From Photobacterium lipolyticum (GTDB lineage Bacteria > Pseudomonadota > Gammaproteobacteria > Enterobacterales > Vibrionaceae): a stretch of DNA of 64,000 nt. Every line of letters begins with the position of its first letter. Within the stretch, counting starts at the first letter, position 1. The stretch spans positions 62,001 through 126,000 of the forward strand of contig NZ_PYMC01000002.1 in the NCBI RefSeq assembly GCF_003026475.1, read 5' to 3'. A program made the position numbers and the translations under genes. Under the pieces are notes generated by a model, which was given only the letters and a program-made list of their open reading frames with translations, was not told the DNA's origin and made no database searches. This document shows positions 43,897 through 54,294 of this stretch, piece after piece.

Positions 43897-44877
43897 ATGA
43901 CTAAAAAAATCATACTAGATACTGATCCCGGCATTGATGATGCCATGGCTATTTTGTTTGCCGAAGCACACCCTTCAATTGAAATGCTTGCCATAACAAC
44001 AGTGTACGGTAATGCGACCATAGACAATGCGACCCGCAATGCTCTTTACCTGAAACAGAAATTTCATCTTAAGGCCGATATTGTTAAGGGCACGAACAAG
44101 CCACTCAATCGTCCGCCCGTCGGCCCTACCGTTGTCGTTCATGGAGAAAGTGGTTTTGGTGATTTAGTACCCCCATCTGACATCACAGAAAAAACTGATC
44201 CTCGGCCGGCTTACCAATACATTATCGATACCGTCAAAGCACAGCCTGGTGAAATAACGCTGGTTGCAGTCGGTCCGCTGACGAATATTGCACTCGCCCT
44301 CGAAGCTGCCCCAGAAATCGTAGATTTAGTGAAAGAAGTGGTCGTGATGGGCGGGGCATTTGGTATGAATGGTCACCGCGGCAATGTCACACCTTATGCC
44401 GAAGCCAATATTCATGATGATCCCCATGCTGCTGATATTGTGTTTTGTGCTTCATGGCCGGTGGTCATTATTGGCCTGGATGTTACCCAACAAAGCTTTT
44501 TCACCGAAGAGTATTTAGACCGGCTACGTGATGATGCCGGTGATGTTGGCCAATTTATCTGGGATGTCAGTCGTTACTATCTTCGTTTCTATTCACAAAA
44601 AGTGGGTCTTAAGGGCTGCCATGTTCATGATCCATCAGCCATCGCTTATGTGATAGATCCCGCTCTATTCACCTTACGCCAAGGTCCTGTCCGGGTGGTG
44701 ACGGATGGCCCGGCCGAAGGCCATACTATACAAAAGTTTGATACTCGAACGTATCAGAACGATGAGTGGTCGAGCATGCCAGCACAGCAAGTGGGCATCT
44801 CGGTTAAAGATGAAGAACTACTTAAACTGTATCGACAAAGTATTGTTGATTACAGCCGCCGAGCACAGGAGGAGTAA
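43897..44877 (+). CDS. Inosine-uridine-preferring nucleoside hydrolase
   Basis: A 326-residue enzyme that splits the N-glycosidic bond of ribonucleosides. The calcium-binding cluster DTDPGIDDAMA is at residues 7-17. VVMGGAFGMNGH, EANIHDDPHAA and a conserved HDPSAIAY (near 247) complete the active site. The order matches Rih-type hydrolases; which bases it prefers cannot be read. It stands alone, so it is probably for nucleoside salvage. Confidence 0.9.
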   Translation: MTKKIILDTDPGIDDAMAILFAEAHPSIEMLAITTVYGNATIDNATRNALYLKQKFHLKADIVKGTNKPLNRPPVGPTVVVHGESGFGDLVPPSDITEKTDPRPAYQYIIDTVKAQPGEITLVAVGPLTNIALALEAAPEIVDLVKEVVVMGGAFGMNGHRGNVTPYAEANIHDDPHAADIVFCASWPVVIIGLDVTQQSFFTEEYLDRLRDDAGDVGQFIWDVSRYYLRFYSQKVGLKGCHVHDPSAIAYVIDPALFTLRQGPVRVVTDGPAEGHTIQKFDTRTYQNDEWSSMPAQQVGISVKDEELLKLYRQSIVDYSRRAQEE

Positions 44878-44997
44878 AGCTGGTTCAAGCCGGGTATATC
44901 GCTTAGTTAACCTGATCTTTCTAAAAATGCCTGCTTTGTGCAGGTATTTTGATACGACGGTGAGAAATTCAGAATAGTCTTAGGTATAAGACGCATA

Positions 44998-45057
44998 AGC
45001 CCCCCTACTTATTTCTATAATACCATTAAGGAAACTGTTGAATATGGGGGGCTGAAT
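44998..45057 (+). repeat. 8-bp GC-rich inverted repeat and 20-bp repeat copy 2
   Basis: AGCCCCCC (44998-45005) pairs with GGGGGGCT (45046-45053) across 40 bases. The right arm lies within TTGAATATGGGGGGCTGAAT (45038-45057), the exact reverse complement of 13927-13946. It ends one base before the ATG of the next gene and contains a minimal frame ATG GGG GGC TGA. Confidence 0.75.
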
Positions 45058-45058
45058 A

Positions 45059-45361
45059 ATGAGTGGTTTTATTGCTCCTAGAGACTGGTCTTTTGTTGCC
45101 GACATGAATTACAGCGGCTCTGTGACCGTAACCGATGTTGGGTTATGGGTACAATGGCTATTCTTTTATCCCGGTGATATCGTCATTAATATGATGACCA
45201 CCTTTTTCCCACAAGCATCTGGTTTATTAGGCATTAATAACGAAGTATATGGTGGGTTGATTTCATTTATTCTTTCATGTTTTCTATGGTGGGTGATGTT
45301 GAAGGTTATGCGCAAGAATTTGCTCCCTTTATGGAGCAAAGAGTCCTATTTTAAAAATTAA
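45059..45361 (+). CDS. Small membrane protein with a dockerin-like calcium loop
   Basis: A 100-residue protein. Residues 15-26 (DMNYSGSVTVTD) fit the D-x-N-x-x-G-x-V-x-x-x-D pattern of EF-hand/dockerin calcium loops. Two hydrophobic segments follow (about 27-50, and 67-84 LISFILSCFLWWVMLKVM), then a basic tail. I do not know the family. A perfect terminator lies 61 bp downstream. The leader contains the 20-bp repeat. Confidence 0.65.
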   Translation: MSGFIAPRDWSFVADMNYSGSVTVTDVGLWVQWLFFYPGDIVINMMTTFFPQASGLLGINNEVYGGLISFILSCFLWWVMLKVMRKNLLPLWSKESYFKN

Positions 45362-45421
45362 GCAGTAGTGAACTTTCACTACCCAGAATGACGTTGCACT
45401 GACCTGGTTGAAGAAAGTTGC

Positions 45422-45460
45422 AAGATATAGAAAGGAGCCTCCGGCTCCTTTCTATATCTT
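45422..45460. terminator. Perfect 18-bp hairpin terminator
   Basis: AAGATATAGAAAGGAGCC and its exact complement are separated by a 3-nt loop, between the small membrane protein (+) and gcvT (-). It probably serves both. Confidence 0.85.
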
Positions 45461-45532
45461 GGTGATTAATCAGGATTCCCTATATTTACCGCGGCTACTG
45501 TTAACCGCAGCGGCTTTTAGCCACAACAGCTC

Positions 45533-46651
45533 TTAACCACGAAAATAACGCTGAGGCACAAAAGGCATTTTCTCAACAGTCATAGGTAGTTTCTTACCAC
45601 GAACTTCAGCAAAGAGCTCCGTACCGATCTGGGCCAGATCCGTTTGAACGTATGCCATCGCAATCGGCATGCCTCTTGACGGGCCAAACGTCCCGCTGGT
45701 TACAATACCGACCTCTTTATCATTGGCATCAAATAACTTACTGCCCTCACGCACAGGCGCTTTTGACCGGCCAAGCAAACCAACTCGTTTACGAGCTACA
45801 TCTTTGGTTTTGATTTGCTCAAGAATAAGCTCTGCACCAGGAAAACCACCCGCACGCTCACCGTCTGCGCGTCGTGACTTGCTGATCCCCCAAAGCAGGC
45901 TGGCTTCTACCGGTGTTGTGGTCGGATCAAGATCGTGGCCATACAGGCACAAGCCACATTCAAGACGCAGTGAATCACGCGCACCAAGGCCAATCCATTC
46001 GACTTCAGTATGGGCGAGTAATTCACGAGCCAAAGCGTCAGCTTTATCTGCCGGTACAGAAATTTCGTAACCATCTTCTCCGGTATAACCCGAGCGGCTG
46101 ACATAACATTCAACGCCCACTAACTCTAACTTGATGGCGTCCATGAAAACCATGTCACTCACGGCAGGGTTAAGGCGCGCAAGTACGTCAGCAGCTTGTG
46201 GGCCCTGCAATGCCACCAACGCACGATCTTCAATCACTTCCAGTTTAACATCGCCAGGCAGGTTTGCTTTCAGGTGAGCAATATCTTGATCTTTGCATGC
46301 AGCATTAACCACCACGAACAGGTGATCACCAAAGTTAGTGACCATAAGATCGTCGTCAATACCGCCATTTTCATTGGTAAAGAAAGCATAACGTTGCTTA
46401 CCGGCAGGCAGATCGATGATATCTACCGGTACCAAAGCTTCAATTGCTTTAGCCGCATTTGCACCGCGAAGACGTAACTGCCCCATGTGCGACACGTCGA
46501 ACAGACCTGCTGCATCACGGCAATGCAGATGCTCTTTACGTACACCCAGCGGGTACTGAACCGGCATATCATAGCCAGCAAATGGAACCATTTTCGCACC
46601 CATTTCAATATGAAGAGCATGAAGAGGGGTAAGCAGAAGTTCTTGGGACAT
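45533..46651 (-). CDS. gcvT: Aminomethyltransferase, glycine cleavage T protein
   Basis: This 372-residue T protein moves the methylene group from the lipoyl arm of GcvH to tetrahydrofolate and releases ammonia. The substrate-binding residues are seen in LFDVSHMGQLRL, SRSGYTGEDGYEI and the C-terminal GIVTSGTFGPS. Length equals the family norm. It is on the opposite strand from gcvH-gcvP, with the symporter and regulator between. Confidence 0.95.
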   Translation of the reverse strand: MSQELLLTPLHALHIEMGAKMVPFAGYDMPVQYPLGVRKEHLHCRDAAGLFDVSHMGQLRLRGANAAKAIEALVPVDIIDLPAGKQRYAFFTNENGGIDDDLMVTNFGDHLFVVVNAACKDQDIAHLKANLPGDVKLEVIEDRALVALQGPQAADVLARLNPAVSDMVFMDAIKLELVGVECYVSRSGYTGEDGYEISVPADKADALARELLAHTEVEWIGLGARDSLRLECGLCLYGHDLDPTTTPVEASLLWGISKSRRADGERAGGFPGAELILEQIKTKDVARKRVGLLGRSKAPVREGSKLFDANDKEVGIVTSGTFGPSRGMPIAMAYVQTDLAQIGTELFAEVRGKKLPMTVEKMPFVPQRYFRG

Positions 46652-46726
46652 ACGTTTACTACTCCATAAGCCGCATACCTTGCGGCCAATTATCCATACA
46701 TTCGTCAGTAATAATTCATGCTAAAA

Positions 46727-48106
46727 TTATGATTTATCAGCATAATCCTTATCTTTATCCTGACGCGAGAAATACTCTTTTGTCAGTTTAAAGACCACAG
46801 GACTTAGCAACAACAGAGCAATCAGGTTAGGAATTGCCATCATTGCGTTTAATGTATCTGCAAGTAACCAAATAAATTCTAGAGAACTGGTTGCACCAAT
46901 TGGTACAGCAACAATCCAAAGCACTCTAAAGGGGACAATAGCCTTCACACCAAATAAATACTGAACACACTTTTCGCTGTAGAAGCTCCAGCCCAAAATA
47001 GTGGTAAAAGCAAAAATAGAGAGCGCAATCGCCACAAGGTAATTGCCGAGACCCGGTAATGCGGAGGAAAAAGCCACCGAGGTTAATGCAGCCCCGGTTT
47101 CACCTGTCGACCAGGCACCGGATACAATAATTGCGAGACCCGTAATACTACAAACCACAAGCGTATCGATAAACGTCCCCAGCATCGCCACTAAACCTTG
47201 TGCTACCGGGTTCTGGGTTTGCGCTGCAGCATGCGCAATGGGCGCACTACCTAAACCCGCTTCATTTGAAAACACACCTCGTGCCACACCGAATCGGATC
47301 GCCGCCCAAACCGCTGCACCTGCGAAACCACCTTGTGCCGCAACAGGAGTAAAGGCGCTGCTGATGATCAAGGAAAAAGCCGCGGGGATTTCAGAGAAGT
47401 TCATTCCCAGTACCAGTAAACCCGATGCGATATAGAAAGCTGCCATTAACGGAACCAATTTACCGGCCACATCGGCAATACGCTTGATTCCGCCCACCAG
47501 AACCATGCCAACAAGGATCATCATCACCAGACCCGATACTATAGGTGGAATGCCAAAACTGGAACTCACCGCGGCTGCTACCGAGTTTGCCTGCACGGTA
47601 TTCCCAATACCAAAACCGGCAACCGAACCGAAAATGGCAAACGCCGTTCCCAGCCATGTCCACTTACTACTAAGGCCATTTTTGATATAGTACATCGGCC
47701 CGCCAACATGGTTACCCTCTTCATCGGTCTCACGGTATTGAACCGCACAGACAGCCTCGGCATATTTTGTTGCCATGCCCACCAGCGCCGTACACCACAT
47801 CCAAAACAGTGCACCCGGTCCCCCCAAGAAGATAGCCGTCGCCACGCCCGCAATGTTACCGGTACCGATAGTGGCTGAAAGGGATGTCATTAATGCGTTA
47901 AACGGGCTGATTTCACCTTTTACATTTTTTTCTTTTTCAGGAATTCGGCCTGACCACAGTAATTTAAAACCCGTTCCTAGTTTCACAATGGGCATAAGCT
48001 TCAAGCCAACGGTCAGGTATACCCCAACACCGAGGATCATCACCAGCATGGGTACGCCCCACATCAGGCTATTTATTGCAGATATAAAGTTCGCTACAAA
48101 TTCCAT
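46727..48106 (-). CDS. AGCS-family sodium:alanine/glycine symporter
   Basis: A 459-residue inner membrane protein with about ten to eleven helices. GTGNIAGVATAIFLGGPGA and FSNEAGLGSAPIAHAAA are hallmarks of the alanine-or-glycine:cation symporter family. It lies 75 bp upstream of gcvT on the same strand, so glycine uptake is probably linked to glycine cleavage. I looked for the glycine riboswitch known upstream of a V. cholerae homolog and did not find one here. Confidence 0.93.
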   Translation of the reverse strand: MEFVANFISAINSLMWGVPMLVMILGVGVYLTVGLKLMPIVKLGTGFKLLWSGRIPEKEKNVKGEISPFNALMTSLSATIGTGNIAGVATAIFLGGPGALFWMWCTALVGMATKYAEAVCAVQYRETDEEGNHVGGPMYYIKNGLSSKWTWLGTAFAIFGSVAGFGIGNTVQANSVAAAVSSSFGIPPIVSGLVMMILVGMVLVGGIKRIADVAGKLVPLMAAFYIASGLLVLGMNFSEIPAAFSLIISSAFTPVAAQGGFAGAAVWAAIRFGVARGVFSNEAGLGSAPIAHAAAQTQNPVAQGLVAMLGTFIDTLVVCSITGLAIIVSGAWSTGETGAALTSVAFSSALPGLGNYLVAIALSIFAFTTILGWSFYSEKCVQYLFGVKAIVPFRVLWIVAVPIGATSSLEFIWLLADTLNAMMAIPNLIALLLLSPVVFKLTKEYFSRQDKDKDYADKS

Positions 48107-48455
48107 TTGGAACTTTCTCCTTCACTTTTTTGCCATGCCTGCAAAAACATAGGTTGGCTTTGTTTTACATATTACAACCACCAAGGCTGGATGTTGTGTT
48201 TTTGTTAACCTATTTCCTATAGTAAACAAAGTCTAATTTTGTTTAAACTGCGTTAATCACAGAAACTCACAAACACAGCCACTTTGACTGTCTAGGTCCG
48301 AAAAATCAGTCATTATCAACGCTCCCCTCCAGCTCTAAAACAATAATAAAGCTAACAATGTTAACGGCTTGTTTGAATGACCGCGTTATTTCAAAAATTA
48401 GTATTACGTAATCAACAAATTACTTAAAAGAAGATCCAACTCACATTCAATGTGC
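48107..48455. promoter_or_regulatory. Promoter region of the symporter-gcvT unit
   Basis: The 349-bp gap contains an inverted repeat AAACAAA (48224-48230) and TTTGTTT (48238-48244), about 120-140 bp upstream of the symporter ATG. This is a candidate site for the XRE-cupin regulator encoded just upstream. No gene or riboswitch was recognised. Confidence 0.4.
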
Positions 48456-49082
48456 TTATGAGGCAGTGACCCAAAGAACATGAGCATCCTCTTGACTCAA
48501 TGACACAAGCATATGCCCCATGTTGGCATCGTAATACACTGAGTCACCTTCTGTGAGATTTACCGGCTCATAGAACTCAGAATAAAAAGTAATTTCACCA
48601 GATAAAACCAGCAAGAACTCTTCACCATCGTGGCGGATCCAATCAGAATAATCTTCAAAAAAACGTGCCCGAACCCGAGACTTAAAGGGCATCATTTTTT
48701 TATGGGTTAGCTGGGTCGCCAACAGCTCATGTTCATAAGTCGATGTCGGATGCGGCTTACCTTCGCCAACGCGAGTGATATCGCGCCGCCCGGTCGCTTT
48801 TATTTGTTTTGGTGGCGCGAATAGCTGTGGAATATCAACATCTAACCCATTCGCCAACTTCTGCATCGCCTGAAATGTTGGCGATATCTGTTCGTTCTCA
48901 ATCTTGGACAATGTAGAGCGTGCAAGTCCGGTTTTTTTACTTGCCTCTTCCAGCGTCAAACCATGTGCCATACGTATTTCTTTTAATCGCTTGCCCAACT
49001 TAAGTGGCTCGATCTTGCTTGTTTCCTGCTCTTTGGCAACACTCATTGACGGATAGATGTCTTGCTTGTTTTCATTACTCAT
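48456..49082 (-). CDS. XRE-family regulator with C-terminal cupin
   Basis: A 208-residue protein with a helix-turn-helix at about residues 28-82 (LTLEEASKKTGLARSTLSKI) and a cupin domain at about 135-205 (HDGEEFLLVLSGEITFY). Regulators of this type (SutR/PuuR-like) respond to small metabolites. It lies between the symporter and the divergent gcvHP, so it probably controls the glycine genes; the effector may be glycine (inference). Confidence 0.88.
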   Translation of the reverse strand: MSNENKQDIYPSMSVAKEQETSKIEPLKLGKRLKEIRMAHGLTLEEASKKTGLARSTLSKIENEQISPTFQAMQKLANGLDVDIPQLFAPPKQIKATGRRDITRVGEGKPHPTSTYEHELLATQLTHKKMMPFKSRVRARFFEDYSDWIRHDGEEFLLVLSGEITFYSEFYEPVNLTEGDSVYYDANMGHMLVSLSQEDAHVLWVTAS

Positions 49083-49886
49083 TACAGCCCTCCTTGGCGA
49101 CTATTCAGTGTTCATTCTGGCATAGGCAACCAGAAACTTAAAAGATAAACGGAATAAAAACATGAGCAGTACAACACATTTGAAACAAAGTTTCCTTTAA
49201 GAAACTACAAGTTTTCAAAGTGGAATATATCGTATTTTCTTACACTGAATTGAATAAAAGCACGTTAGCATTAATTCAATTTAGCTTGTTGGCATACATT
49301 CTTCATCCCTTTCCACAACAGGCGACGTCAGAAGTTAACACAAATTTCCAACCTAGCGTTAAAAAGGAGAGCAGACTATAAAACTAGTCTTTGCATAAAA
49401 TTTCACACAACACCACGCAAACGTTTGCTATCAGACTTGACCATTAAAGTGGACAATGTTCCACTATTGGAAATTTTAGTTTGATCGGCTATCTATAGAT
49501 AAGGTATGTTACGTACATGTTATGGCTCACCATCATTGCACTGCACCAAAAGGCACGAACAAACATGACTTGCTCCTCAATAACTACAAAACGATCCATA
49601 ACTAAAACGTGTACGGCTCTGATATAGCACTAAACAGGCCAGGATCTCGGCCGGAGGATAAGGTGAATGAAGGCTTTATACCAAAAATGTGATTAACAAC
49701 GCCAAAGTTCTGGCAAAAGTACTACAGACTGATGACATCCGGTATCCGCTGAAGAATTCAAACAAATTCAGCCGTCTCCCTATTTGCCAGTAACAAGAGG
49801 TTATTACTTCAATTGACCTGTTGCTGCCAAATCAACAGGTCGTATAACAAACATTATATGCGGAACAATTGCGCAAGGAGTTTTAA
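49083..49886. other. 804-bp gap between the XRE regulator and gcvH
   Basis: I see no gene and no glycine-riboswitch core. GAAAC/GTTTC half sites cluster at 49182-49206 (GAAACAAAGTTTC, then AGTTTC-N6-GAAACT), a likely operator near the regulator's own promoter. A hairpin lies just before gcvH. The middle, about 49300-49780, is unexplained. Confidence 0.45.
49815..49841 (+). promoter_or_regulatory. Hairpin in the gcvH leader
   Basis: GACCTGTTG and CAACAGGTC form a perfect 9-bp stem with a 9-nt loop, 45 bp before the gcvH ATG, with no T tract. It could be a leader element controlling translation or mRNA stability, or the end of an upstream transcript. Confidence 0.45.
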
Positions 49887-50264
49887 ATGGAAAAGACACT
49901 GAAGTTCGCTGAAAGCCATGAGTGGGTACGTGATAACGGCGATGGCACTATCACAATGGGCATTTCTGACCATGCTCAGGGTCTGTTGGGCGACGTAGTA
50001 TTTGTGGATCTTCCTGAAGTAGGCGATTCGACAGAAGCGGGCGAAACGTTCTCTCTGGTCGAGTCGGTAAAAGCGGCTTCTGATATCTACTCTCCGGTAA
50101 CCGGTGAAATCGTTGAAATCAATGAAGATCTGGAAGACAGCCCAGAACTCATTAACGATGAACCGTACGAAGGTGGCTGGATTGCTAAAATCAAGATCAC
50201 TGACGTTGAAGATCTAGCTAAGCTTATCGATGGTGAAAAATACCTAGAAACTATCGAAGACTAA
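49887..50264 (+). CDS. gcvH: Glycine cleavage system H protein
   Basis: A 125-residue lipoyl carrier. The lipoylated lysine is Lys62 in LVESVKAASD. It carries the aminomethyl group between P, T and L proteins. AAGGAG lies before the ATG. It is followed by a terminator-like hairpin and then gcvP. Confidence 0.96.
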   Translation: MEKTLKFAESHEWVRDNGDGTITMGISDHAQGLLGDVVFVDLPEVGDSTEAGETFSLVESVKAASDIYSPVTGEIVEINEDLEDSPELINDEPYEGGWIAKIKITDVEDLAKLIDGEKYLETIED

Positions 50265-50317
50265 GTCAATCTCGGCTTTTGAGTTCTGTCTTTTAATCAA
50301 CAGATTGAAATGCCAGC

Positions 50318-50336
50318 CGGCTTGAAAGCCGTTTTT
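50318..50336 (+). terminator. Terminator/attenuator between gcvH and gcvP
   Basis: CGGCT-TGAA-AGCCG followed by TTTTT. It would let gcvH be made in excess of gcvP, as fits a small carrier serving large enzymes. Confidence 0.65.
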
Positions 50337-50421
50337 CAGCCCTCACGATGACTCATCGCAATTGCATCAAGGCGAAGCAACTTTTCTGATGTAATTGATA
50401 GCAACTGTTCAGGAAAGAACC

Positions 50422-53319
50422 ATGACTGACATGACTCTTCTAAATGCATTAACTGACGATCAAGATTTTGCAAGACGCCATAATGGCCCAGATGCTGCTC
50501 AGCAAAAAATCATGCTGGAAACCATCGCCGTTGAAAGCGTTGATAAGCTGATTGAACAAACGGTTCCGGCAGCGATTCGCCTACCTGAAGCGATGAAACT
50601 GGATCAGCCTCAGAGTGAAGCCGATATGCTGGCTTCACTAAAAGCGATTGCCGGCAAAAACATCATCAACCGTAGCTATATCGGTCAGGGTTACTACAGT
50701 ACCCTAACGCCAAATGTCATTCTTCGTAACGTGCTGGAAAATCCGGGCTGGTATACAGCGTATACTCCTTACCAGCCAGAAATATCTCAGGGCCGCCTTG
50801 AATCTCTGCTTAACTACCAGCAGATGATCATGGATCTAACCGGTATGGAACTGGCAAACGCCTCGCTGCTTGACGAAGCAACAGCAGCAGCCGAAGCCAT
50901 GACGCTGTGTCAGCGTGCAGGCAAAAGCAAGAGCAAAGCCTTCTTCGTATCAAACGATCTACACCCGCAGACCGTAGACGTGGTTCGTACCCGGGCAGGC
51001 TTTATCGGCATCGAAATCATTACCGGCTCTGTCGACGAGCTGGACAGCCACGATGTATTCGGCGCTCTCCTTCAGTACCCGGGCACCAGCGGTAATGTCG
51101 TTGATCTCACCGAAACTATCGAAAAAGCCCACGCAAAGAAAACACTGGTCGCAGTGGCTTCTGATCTACTGGCCCTGACACTATTAAAAGCACCTGGCGA
51201 AATGGGCGCTGACGTGGTGATCGGCAGTGCACAGCGCTTCGGTGTTCCAATGGGCTTCGGAGGTCCCCACGCAGGCTTCATGGCAACCAAAGACAAGCAC
51301 AAGCGTACCATGCCAGGACGGGTGATCGGCGTCTCTAAAGACTCGAAAGACAACCAGGCGCTTCGCATGGCAATGCAGACTCGAGAACAACACATTCGCC
51401 GTGAAAAAGCGACATCTAACATCTGTACCGCACAGGCGCTTCTCGCCAATATGGCTGCATTCTATGCCCTGTATCACGGTCCAGAAGGCCTGCGTAAAAT
51501 CGGCCGTCGTGTACACCACCTAACCGCCATTCTTGCTGCCGGCCTGCATAATTCAGGGATCGAACTGGCAAACAAAAGCTTCTTCGACACCATTACCCTG
51601 AACACAGGCAAGAAAACAGACGAATTCTATAAGAAAGCGCTGGAAACAGGTATCAACCTGCGTAAGTATTCTTCAGCAAATGGTAAAGGCATTCAGCTTG
51701 GGATCAGCATTGATGAAACCACCACGGTTGAAGACATTGAGGAGCTGCTGTCACTCTTTAGCGGCAACAAATTAAAAGCATCAATGTTCACAGCCGACAT
51801 TGCGGCTGACGAGTTTGCCGCTATTCCTGAAAGCTGTCGCCGTACCAGTCAATACCTGACTCACCCGATCTTTAACCAGCACCACAGTGAAACGCAGATG
51901 ATGCGTTACATGAAGAAGCTGGAAAATAAGGATTATTCACTGACTCACGGTATGATCCCGCTGGGCAGCTGTACCATGAAGCTCAATGCAGCTGCTGAAA
52001 TGATCCCTATCACTTGGCCTGAATTTGGTGCCCTGCACCCATTCGCACCAGCAGAGCAAACCAAAGGCTATCAAGAGCTGGCTGAGAAGTTATCTGAAAT
52101 GCTGTGTACAGTTACTGGTTACGATGCATTCTCGCTACAGCCTAACTCTGGCGCTCAGGGTGAATATGCCGGTCTGATCGCAATCCAGCGTTACCACCAG
52201 CACAACGGCGATAGTCACCGTAACGTCTGTCTGATCCCAAGCTCTGCACACGGTACAAACCCGGCATCAGCAGCCATGGTGTCGATGAAAGTTGTCGTGG
52301 TTGGTTGTGATAACAAGGGTAATATCGATGTTGAAGATCTGAAAACGAAGATCGAAAAACACCGCGATAACCTGTCGTGCATCATGATCACCTACCCTTC
52401 GACCCACGGTGTATACGAAGAAGCCGTTAGCGAAATGTGTGAGCTGGTTCATGCCGCCGGCGGTCAGGTTTACCTCGATGGCGCCAACATGAACGCACAG
52501 GTTGGCCTGACTAGCCCAGGCTTCATTGGTTCTGATGTCTCACACCTGAACCTGCATAAAACCTTCTGCATCCCACACGGTGGCGGCGGTCCGGGTATGG
52601 GGCCTATCGGTGTTAAATCACACCTTGCACCATTCCTGCCTGGTCACGTTGAAGCCGTCGAAGGCGAGCAAAAACAGTATGCTGTTTCGGCGGCAGAGCT
52701 GGGATCTGCGTCTATTTTACCTATCTCATACGCGTATATTGCAATGATGGGTGAACAAGGCCTGACTGAAGCCACTAAGCTGGCAATCCTGAACGCCAAC
52801 TACGTGATGGAACGCCTGCGTGTTCACTACCCTGTTCTGTACCGTGGCAGCGAAGGCCGTATTGCTCACGAATGTATTATCGATATTCGCCCGCTGAAAG
52901 AAGCCTCTGGCATCTCTGAAGAAGATATTGCCAAGCGCCTGATGGACTATGGCTTCCACGCCCCGACCATGTCGTTCCCTGTTGCCGGTACACTGATGAT
53001 CGAACCGACCGAATCTGAAGATTTGGCTGAGCTTGATCGCTTCTGTGACGCAATGATTGCTATCCGCCAGGAAATCACCCGTGTACAAGCCGGAGAATGG
53101 CCGCTAGACGACAATCCATTAGTGAATGCGCCACATACCCAAGTCGATCTAATGGACGCCGAGTGGAGCCACAGCTACACCCGTGAGCTGGCATGCTTCC
53201 CGTCAAACCAGACGAAAGCATCAAAGTACTGGCCGGCCGTCAACCGCGTTGACAATGTCTTCGGTGACCGCAACCTGGTTTGCTCATGCCCGAGCATTGA
53301 GAGTTATATTGAAGATTGA
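50422..53319 (+). CDS. gcvP: Glycine dehydrogenase (decarboxylating), P protein
   Basis: A 965-residue PLP enzyme that decarboxylates glycine and loads the aminomethyl group on GcvH. The PLP lysine is Lys713 ([17 protein letters not shown]). The N-terminal half carries the related inactive lobe (ARRHNGPD near residue 17). I chose the ATG at 50422, with AGGAAAG upstream, over a longer frame from 50395. Length matches E. coli GcvP (957). Confidence 0.96.
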   Translation: MTDMTLLNALTDDQDFARRHNGPDAAQQKIMLETIAVESVDKLIEQTVPAAIRLPEAMKLDQPQSEADMLASLKAIAGKNIINRSYIGQGYYSTLTPNVILRNVLENPGWYTAYTPYQPEISQGRLESLLNYQQMIMDLTGMELANASLLDEATAAAEAMTLCQRAGKSKSKAFFVSNDLHPQTVDVVRTRAGFIGIEIITGSVDELDSHDVFGALLQYPGTSGNVVDLTETIEKAHAKKTLVAVASDLLALTLLKAPGEMGADVVIGSAQRFGVPMGFGGPHAGFMATKDKHKRTMPGRVIGVSKDSKDNQALRMAMQTREQHIRREKATSNICTAQALLANMAAFYALYHGPEGLRKIGRRVHHLTAILAAGLHNSGIELANKSFFDTITLNTGKKTDEFYKKALETGINLRKYSSANGKGIQLGISIDETTTVEDIEELLSLFSGNKLKASMFTADIAADEFAAIPESCRRTSQYLTHPIFNQHHSETQMMRYMKKLENKDYSLTHGMIPLGSCTMKLNAAAEMIPITWPEFGALHPFAPAEQTKGYQELAEKLSEMLCTVTGYDAFSLQPNSGAQGEYAGLIAIQRYHQHNGDSHRNVCLIPSSAHGTNPASAAMVSMKVVVVGCDNKGNIDVEDLKTKIEKHRDNLSCIMITYPSTHGVYEEAVSEMCELVHAAGGQVYLDGANMNAQVGLTSPGFIGSDVSHLNLHKTFCIPHGGGGPGMGPIGVKSHLAPFLPGHVEAVEGEQKQYAVSAAELGSASILPISYAYIAMMGEQGLTEATKLAILNANYVMERLRVHYPVLYRGSEGRIAHECIIDIRPLKEASGISEEDIAKRLMDYGFHAPTMSFPVAGTLMIEPTESEDLAELDRFCDAMIAIRQEITRVQAGEWPLDDNPLVNAPHTQVDLMDAEWSHSYTRELACFPSNQTKASKYWPAVNRVDNVFGDRNLVCSCPSIESYIED

Positions 53320-53417
53320 TCAGTTTTTGATCACAGATAACCAAGTTGGATACACGTGATATGTGGTTGGAAACAGCAAATCAAGTTGGAAACAGGCTAG
53401 ATGTGAATAGCTGACTA

Positions 53418-53451
53418 AAAAGCGAGTGCTGCGGAAGTGGTACTCGCTTTT
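53418..53451 (+). terminator. Rho-independent terminator after gcvP
   Basis: AAAAGCGAGT and ACTCGCTTTT form a 10-bp stem with a 14-nt loop, followed by CTTTTAT. Confidence 0.85.
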
Positions 53452-53566
53452 CTTTTATGAGGATTAATTAGTGCTGCTTTGACGTTAGTTCAACATGACA
53501 TTTCTAACTGGCTCAAACCTGACACTTCTAAATGGTTTTTACATTATTCCATAAAATAAATGAAAA

Positions 53567-53586
53567 GGGCGCTACAATGAGCGCCC
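53567..53586 (-). terminator. Terminator of the pilin-like gene
   Basis: A 7-bp GC-rich stem (GGGCGCT and AGCGCCC) has a 6-nt loop and is followed on the minus strand by TTTTCATTTATTTT. It lies 30 bp after the pilin stop. Confidence 0.75.
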
Positions 53587-53616
53587 GAAAGTATGAAAAC
53601 TATTATTCCACTACAG

Positions 53617-54102
53617 CTAAATACGCTTAGTTAAAGTAACTTCACCATTTGTTTCAGAATAAGTTAAGTTATATGGCACAGCCGTGAACTTATATGTACA
53701 CATATTGCCGCTCAGACCATCACTTGTAGGTTTTGATTCTTCGTAATCTTTCCTAGTCAAACTTGAATCAGGTAGTAGATTTTCTAAAATATCTTCACAT
53801 TTTTGTACGGTATCGATTATTCGAGGATAACCAAATTTATTGAAATGAAGATTATAAATAGTGTAACCCCAAGCGCCTTCTCGGCCTTCCGTAACATCAG
53901 GATCTTGTTCACCATCGATTAGCCATTTGCAATGAAATAGCGTAACAGCAGACTGAAATGACCCCTTCAGACTCAAATATGTTGAGTCATTAGCATCACC
54001 TTTCACATTAAGAAATCTTGGAGCTGCAGTAACCGCAATGATACCCATGAGAACGATAACAACAACCAATTCGATTAAAGTAAAACCATGTTGACGTTTC
54101 AT
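53617..54102 (-). CDS. Type IV pilin-like protein (prepilin)
   Basis: A 161-residue prepilin. The leader MKRQHG is followed by FTLIELVVVIVLMGIIAVTA, the classic prepilin peptidase site and N-terminal helix. Four cysteines in the globular part (HCKW, KCED, MCTY and one more) could form disulfides. No assembly genes are nearby, so this is an orphan pilin or pseudopilin that would use a machine encoded elsewhere (MSHA- or Pil-type). AT-richer than its neighbours. Confidence 0.85.
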   Translation of the reverse strand: MKRQHGFTLIELVVVIVLMGIIAVTAAPRFLNVKGDANDSTYLSLKGSFQSAVTLFHCKWLIDGEQDPDVTEGREGAWGYTIYNLHFNKFGYPRIIDTVQKCEDILENLLPDSSLTRKDYEESKPTSDGLSGNMCTYKFTAVPYNLTYSETNGEVTLTKRI

Positions 54103-54264
54103 GAACACCACTTTGTATGATAAAAAACGACATTATGCAATAAAACGCATTCTCGTGCGACATAAATGCCCATAAAAACATACATAGTAATTGATATAAA
54201 TCAGAGGACTGACACATTCCGTGAGTTCATGACCACGCTGTAGAGCATGACTCACACAAAAACC

Positions 54265-54294
54265 TTTCACCCCGTATTACTAGGCGGGGTGAAA
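54265..54294 (-). terminator. Terminator overlapping the end of the membrane-protein gene
   Basis: TTTCACCCCG (54265-54274) and CGGGGTGAAA (54285-54294) form a perfect 10-bp stem. On the minus strand GGTTTTTG follows. The stop codon at 54267-54269 lies inside the stem, so the last codons double as terminator sequence. Confidence 0.8.

Noticed and set aside
46652..50421. Glycine riboswitch near the symporter, gcvH or gcvP
   Set aside because: I could not find the conserved aptamer core on either strand; only simple hairpins are present.
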